A stretch of DNA of 8,768 bases from Lachnospiraceae bacterium UBA7481 (GTDB lineage: Bacteria; Bacillota; Clostridia; Lachnospirales; Lachnospiraceae): contig DLOP01000055.1 of NCBI GenBank assembly GCA_002478505.1, positions 1 through 8,768 on the forward strand, written 5' to 3'. Below the pieces are notes generated by a model. The model was not told the DNA's origin and did no database searches. It saw only the letters and a program-made list of their open reading frames with translations. Both the position numbers and the translations under genes were made by a program. Numbering within the stretch: position 1 is the stretch's first letter; each line of letters starts with the position of its first letter. Positions 7,301 through 8,768 of the stretch are shown piece after piece.

Positions 7301-7329
7301 ATTATTTATTTCTTGGATTCGGGCGTCAA
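7301..7329 (-). promoter_or_regulatory. Predicted ilvB promoter, half supplied by the palindromic element
   Basis: On the minus strand TTGACG (7324-7329, five of six) is followed after exactly 17 bp by AATAAT (7301-7306, five of six). The -35 box lies in the terminal repeat of the 7316-7629 element; the -10 box lies outside it and outside the flanking direct repeat. Transcription would start near 7294, leaving a very short leader of about 16 bases that begins at the ribosome site. The boxes are seen directly; their use is inference. Confidence 0.5.
7309..7315. repeat. Flanking direct repeat, left copy (candidate target duplication)
   Basis: TTTCTTG here is repeated perfectly at 7630-7636, exactly at the two outer edges of the palindromic element. 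The match extends to an eighth base (G at 7316 and 7637) if that base is counted as target instead of element. Confidence 0.7.
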
Positions 7330-7422
7330 AAGAACCCTTATAAATTTTGAGGTGGCAAGCTGCACAAATCATACTCTGTGCATATGCCGCTGTACGGAAA
7401 TAAGAATTTCTAAACATTCCTA
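7316..7422 (+). repeat. Left inverted arm of the palindromic element
   Basis: This 107-base arm pairs with 7524-7629. The outer 17 bases match at 15 positions and the inner 20 bases at 18 positions; the most diverged part is around 7333-7355. Its tip carries CGTCAA, which reads TTGACG outward toward ilvB. Confidence 0.8.
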
Positions 7423-7450
7423 ATTTAAGTTGTGGAAGACGGACGCAAAC

Positions 7451-7484
7451 GGGGCAAATTCGCCATCCATGGCTCAGTTGCCCC
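7451..7484. repeat. Core stem-loop 1 of the palindromic element
   Basis: GGGGCAA (7451-7457) pairs with TTGCCCC (7478-7484). Inside it GCCA (7462-7465) pairs with TGGC (7470-7473) around a 4-base loop. There is no U-tract on either strand, so this is not an ordinary terminator. Confidence 0.7.
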
Positions 7485-7485
7485 T

Positions 7486-7508
7486 TTTCGGAACATCGTG
7501 TTCCGAAA
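7486..7508. repeat. Core stem-loop 2 of the palindromic element
   Basis: TTTCGGAACA (7486-7495) pairs perfectly with TGTTCCGAAA (7499-7508), a 10-bp stem with a 3-base loop, one base away from stem-loop 1. No U-tract follows on either strand. Confidence 0.75.
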
Positions 7509-7523
7509 TTGCTGGGTATTGGA

Positions 7524-7629
7524 TAGGAATGTTAAGAATTTCTAATTTCCTCCCAATGCATATGCACAGATTATTGTTTGTACAGCTTGTCATATCATTT
7601 CTTTAAAGGTCCCTTTTGACAACCGAATC
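7524..7629 (-). repeat. Right inverted arm of the palindromic element
   Basis: This 106-base arm is the partner of 7316-7422. Near its tip TTGACA (7616-7621, a perfect -35 consensus) faces outward on the plus strand toward the 3' end of ilvD, but no good -10 box stands 16-18 bp beyond it. Confidence 0.8.
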
Positions 7630-7636
7630 TTTCTTG
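7630..7636. repeat. Flanking direct repeat, right copy (candidate target duplication)
   Basis: This is an exact copy of TTTCTTG at 7309-7315, abutting the outer end of the right inverted arm. Confidence 0.7.
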
Positions 7637-7665
7637 GCAATTACATAATCAATATTATGAATATA

Positions 7666-8768
7666 TCACTTACTATGAGGCACTTCTAGAACCGCTCCAC
7701 GGTTACCGCTGGTCACAAGTTCATGATATCTTGCCAGATAGCCGGTCAGATGCTGCTCCTTAGGCTGCCATTTTGCCCGTCTTGAAGCCATTTCCTCGTC
7801 TGATATTTTTACATTTAATGCATTATTCGGAATATCTATAGAGATGATATCGCCTTCCTCCACCAGAGCAATAGGACCGCCCACTGCCGCTTCCGGAGAT
7901 ACGTGGCCGATGGATGCGCCTCTGGATGCACCGGAAAACCGTCCGTCCGTAATCAGCGCTACACTGGAGCCCAATCCCATACCTGCGATCGCAGACGTGG
8001 GATTTAACATCTCCCTCATGCCGGGACCGCCTTTCGGTCCTTCGTAACGGATGACAATAACGTCTCCTGCCACGATCTTACCACCTTTGATGGCTTCTAT
8101 CGCATCCTCTTCACATTCAAATACCCTTGCCGGTCCTTCATGCACCATCATCTCAGGAACAACGGCAGACCGCTTAACAACACCGGAATCCGGTGCAAGA
8201 TTTCCTTTCAGTACCGCAATACCCCCGGTCTCACTATAGGGATTCTCAACCGGTCGGATCACTTCCGGATTGCGGTTGATACAACCCTTGATATTTTCTG
8301 CAACCGTCTTGCCTGTTACTGTCATAATATCGGTATAAAGAAGGTCTTTCTTGGTCAGCTCATTCATGACCGCATAGACGCCGCCCGCTTCATTTAAATC
8401 CTCCATATAAGTCGGACCAGCCGGAGCCAGATGGCAGAGATTCGGCGTTTTCGCGCTCAGCTCATTCGCCAGCTCCACATTCAGATCTACGCCTGCTTCC
8501 TTTGCGATCGCCGGAAGGTGAAGCATGGAATTGGTTGAGCATCCCAGAGCCATATCGATCGTCAGTGCATTGTGAAATGCCTTCTCCGTCATGATATCCC
8601 TTGGCTTAATATCTTTCTTTACCAGTTCCATGATCTGCATGCCGGCATGTTTTGCCAGACGGATACGCTCCGAATATACAGCCGGAATCGTACCGTTGCC
8701 TTTTAAGCCCATCCCCAGCGCCTCTGTCAGGCAGTTCATACTGTTAGCCGTATACATACCGGAGCAGG
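7666..8768 (-). CDS. ilvD: Dihydroxy-acid dehydratase, C-terminal part (start lies beyond the window)
   Basis: This iron-sulfur enzyme dehydrates 2,3-dihydroxy-isovalerate and its methylvalerate homologue to the 2-oxoacids, the third common step of valine, leucine and isoleucine synthesis. About 366 codons are present; the frame runs off the right edge, so roughly the first 190 residues of a typical 550-560 residue clostridial IlvD are missing. The visible part begins CSGMYTANSMNCLTEALG, where the first Cys is a cluster ligand by analogy with the family CGGMYTANTM block. Later come DMALGCSTNSMLHLPAIA and the C-terminal signature DGRFSGASRGASIGHVSPEA, whose RFSG serine is the proposed catalytic base. 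The Met at 8757 is internal, not the start. The stop lies 37 bp before the palindromic element, so ilvB may be reached only by reading through it. Confidence 0.95.
   Translation of the reverse strand, partial: CSGMYTANSMNCLTEALGMGLKGNGTIPAVYSERIRLAKHAGMQIMELVKKDIKPRDIMTEKAFHNALTIDMALGCSTNSMLHLPAIAKEAGVDLNVELANELSAKTPNLCHLAPAGPTYMEDLNEAGGVYAVMNELTKKDLLYTDIMTVTGKTVAENIKGCINRNPEVIRPVENPYSETGGIAVLKGNLAPDSGVVKRSAVVPEMMVHEGPARVFECEEDAIEAIKGGKIVAGDVIVIRYEGPKGGPGMREMLNPTSAIAGMGLGSSVALITDGRFSGASRGASIGHVSPEAAVGGPIALVEEGDIISIDIPNNALNVKISDEEMASRRAKWQPKEQHLTGYLARYHELVTSGNRGAVLEVPHSK

Larger units (their letters stand above)
7316..7629. mobile_element. MITE-like palindromic element, 314 bp, non-coding
   Basis: The element has two long inverted arms, 7316-7422 and 7524-7629, which match at about 80 of 106 aligned positions with one single-base gap. 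The best blocks are the tips (GATTCGG, then GTCAAAAG), CAAGCTG at 7356-7362, the block at 7375-7387 around TGTGCATATGC, and the inner end ending ACATTCCTA. Between them is a 101-bp core with two more hairpins. A perfect 7-8 bp direct repeat flanks it on both sides. Long inverted ends, no open reading frame and a flanking duplication are the marks of a miniature inverted-repeat transposable element. The transposase family that would move it is not evident; the ends do not resemble the ISLre2-like copy at 3-1663. It fills most of the 387-bp gap between ilvD and ilvB. Confidence 0.75.

Noticed and set aside
7462..7473. CsrA-type binding hairpin (GGA in the loop region on the minus strand)
   Set aside because: The GGA is only partly in a 4-base loop, only one such site is present, and no CsrA system is visible; too weak to claim.
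7279..7665. T-box or amino-acid attenuator leader for ilvB
   Set aside because: Read on the minus strand there is no T-box consensus (no GGTACCGCG-like block) and no terminator with a U-tract before the ribosome site; the paired structure is explained by the flanked palindromic element.

Overview
The window looks like chromosomal DNA from a low-to-mid-GC Firmicute, most likely a member of the Lachnospiraceae (Clostridia). The basis is the strong AGGAGG-type ribosome binding sites, the short ACT-containing SerA placed directly after SerC, the ISLre2-type transposase, and the general look of the proteins. The genus cannot be fixed from the sequence alone.

Layout. (1) Positions 3-1663 hold a complete ISLre2-like insertion sequence: 24-bp imperfect terminal inverted repeats and one intact 484-residue transposase on the minus strand. 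(2) Immediately next to it is a small plus-strand gene of unknown function (93 residues) with its own promoter. It ends at a strong hairpin (2034-2070) shared with the converging minus-strand genes. (3) Next, on the minus strand, is a two-gene unit: an XRE-family regulator followed by a small lipoprotein, with an operator-like inverted repeat upstream of the regulator. (4) The rest is amino-acid biosynthesis, all on the minus strand. In transcription order: ilvD (5' part outside the window), a 387-bp gap, ilvB, serC, serA, then a hairpin. ilvD and ilvB serve branched-chain amino acid synthesis; serC and serA carry out the first two committed steps of serine synthesis. No ilvN or ilvC is visible.

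The most interesting item is in the ilvD-ilvB gap. Positions 7316-7629 are a 314-bp non-coding palindromic element: arms of about 106 bp (roughly 75% complementary), a 101-bp core with two further hairpins, and a perfect 7-8 bp direct repeat (TTTCTTG/G) exactly flanking it. These are the marks of a transposed MITE-like element. Its terminal repeats carry outward-facing TTGACR boxes. The one facing ilvB lies 17 bp from a good -10 box (AATAAT) in the flanking DNA, so the element may have supplied half of an ilvB promoter.

No tRNA, rRNA, CRISPR array, T-box or replication origin was recognised.
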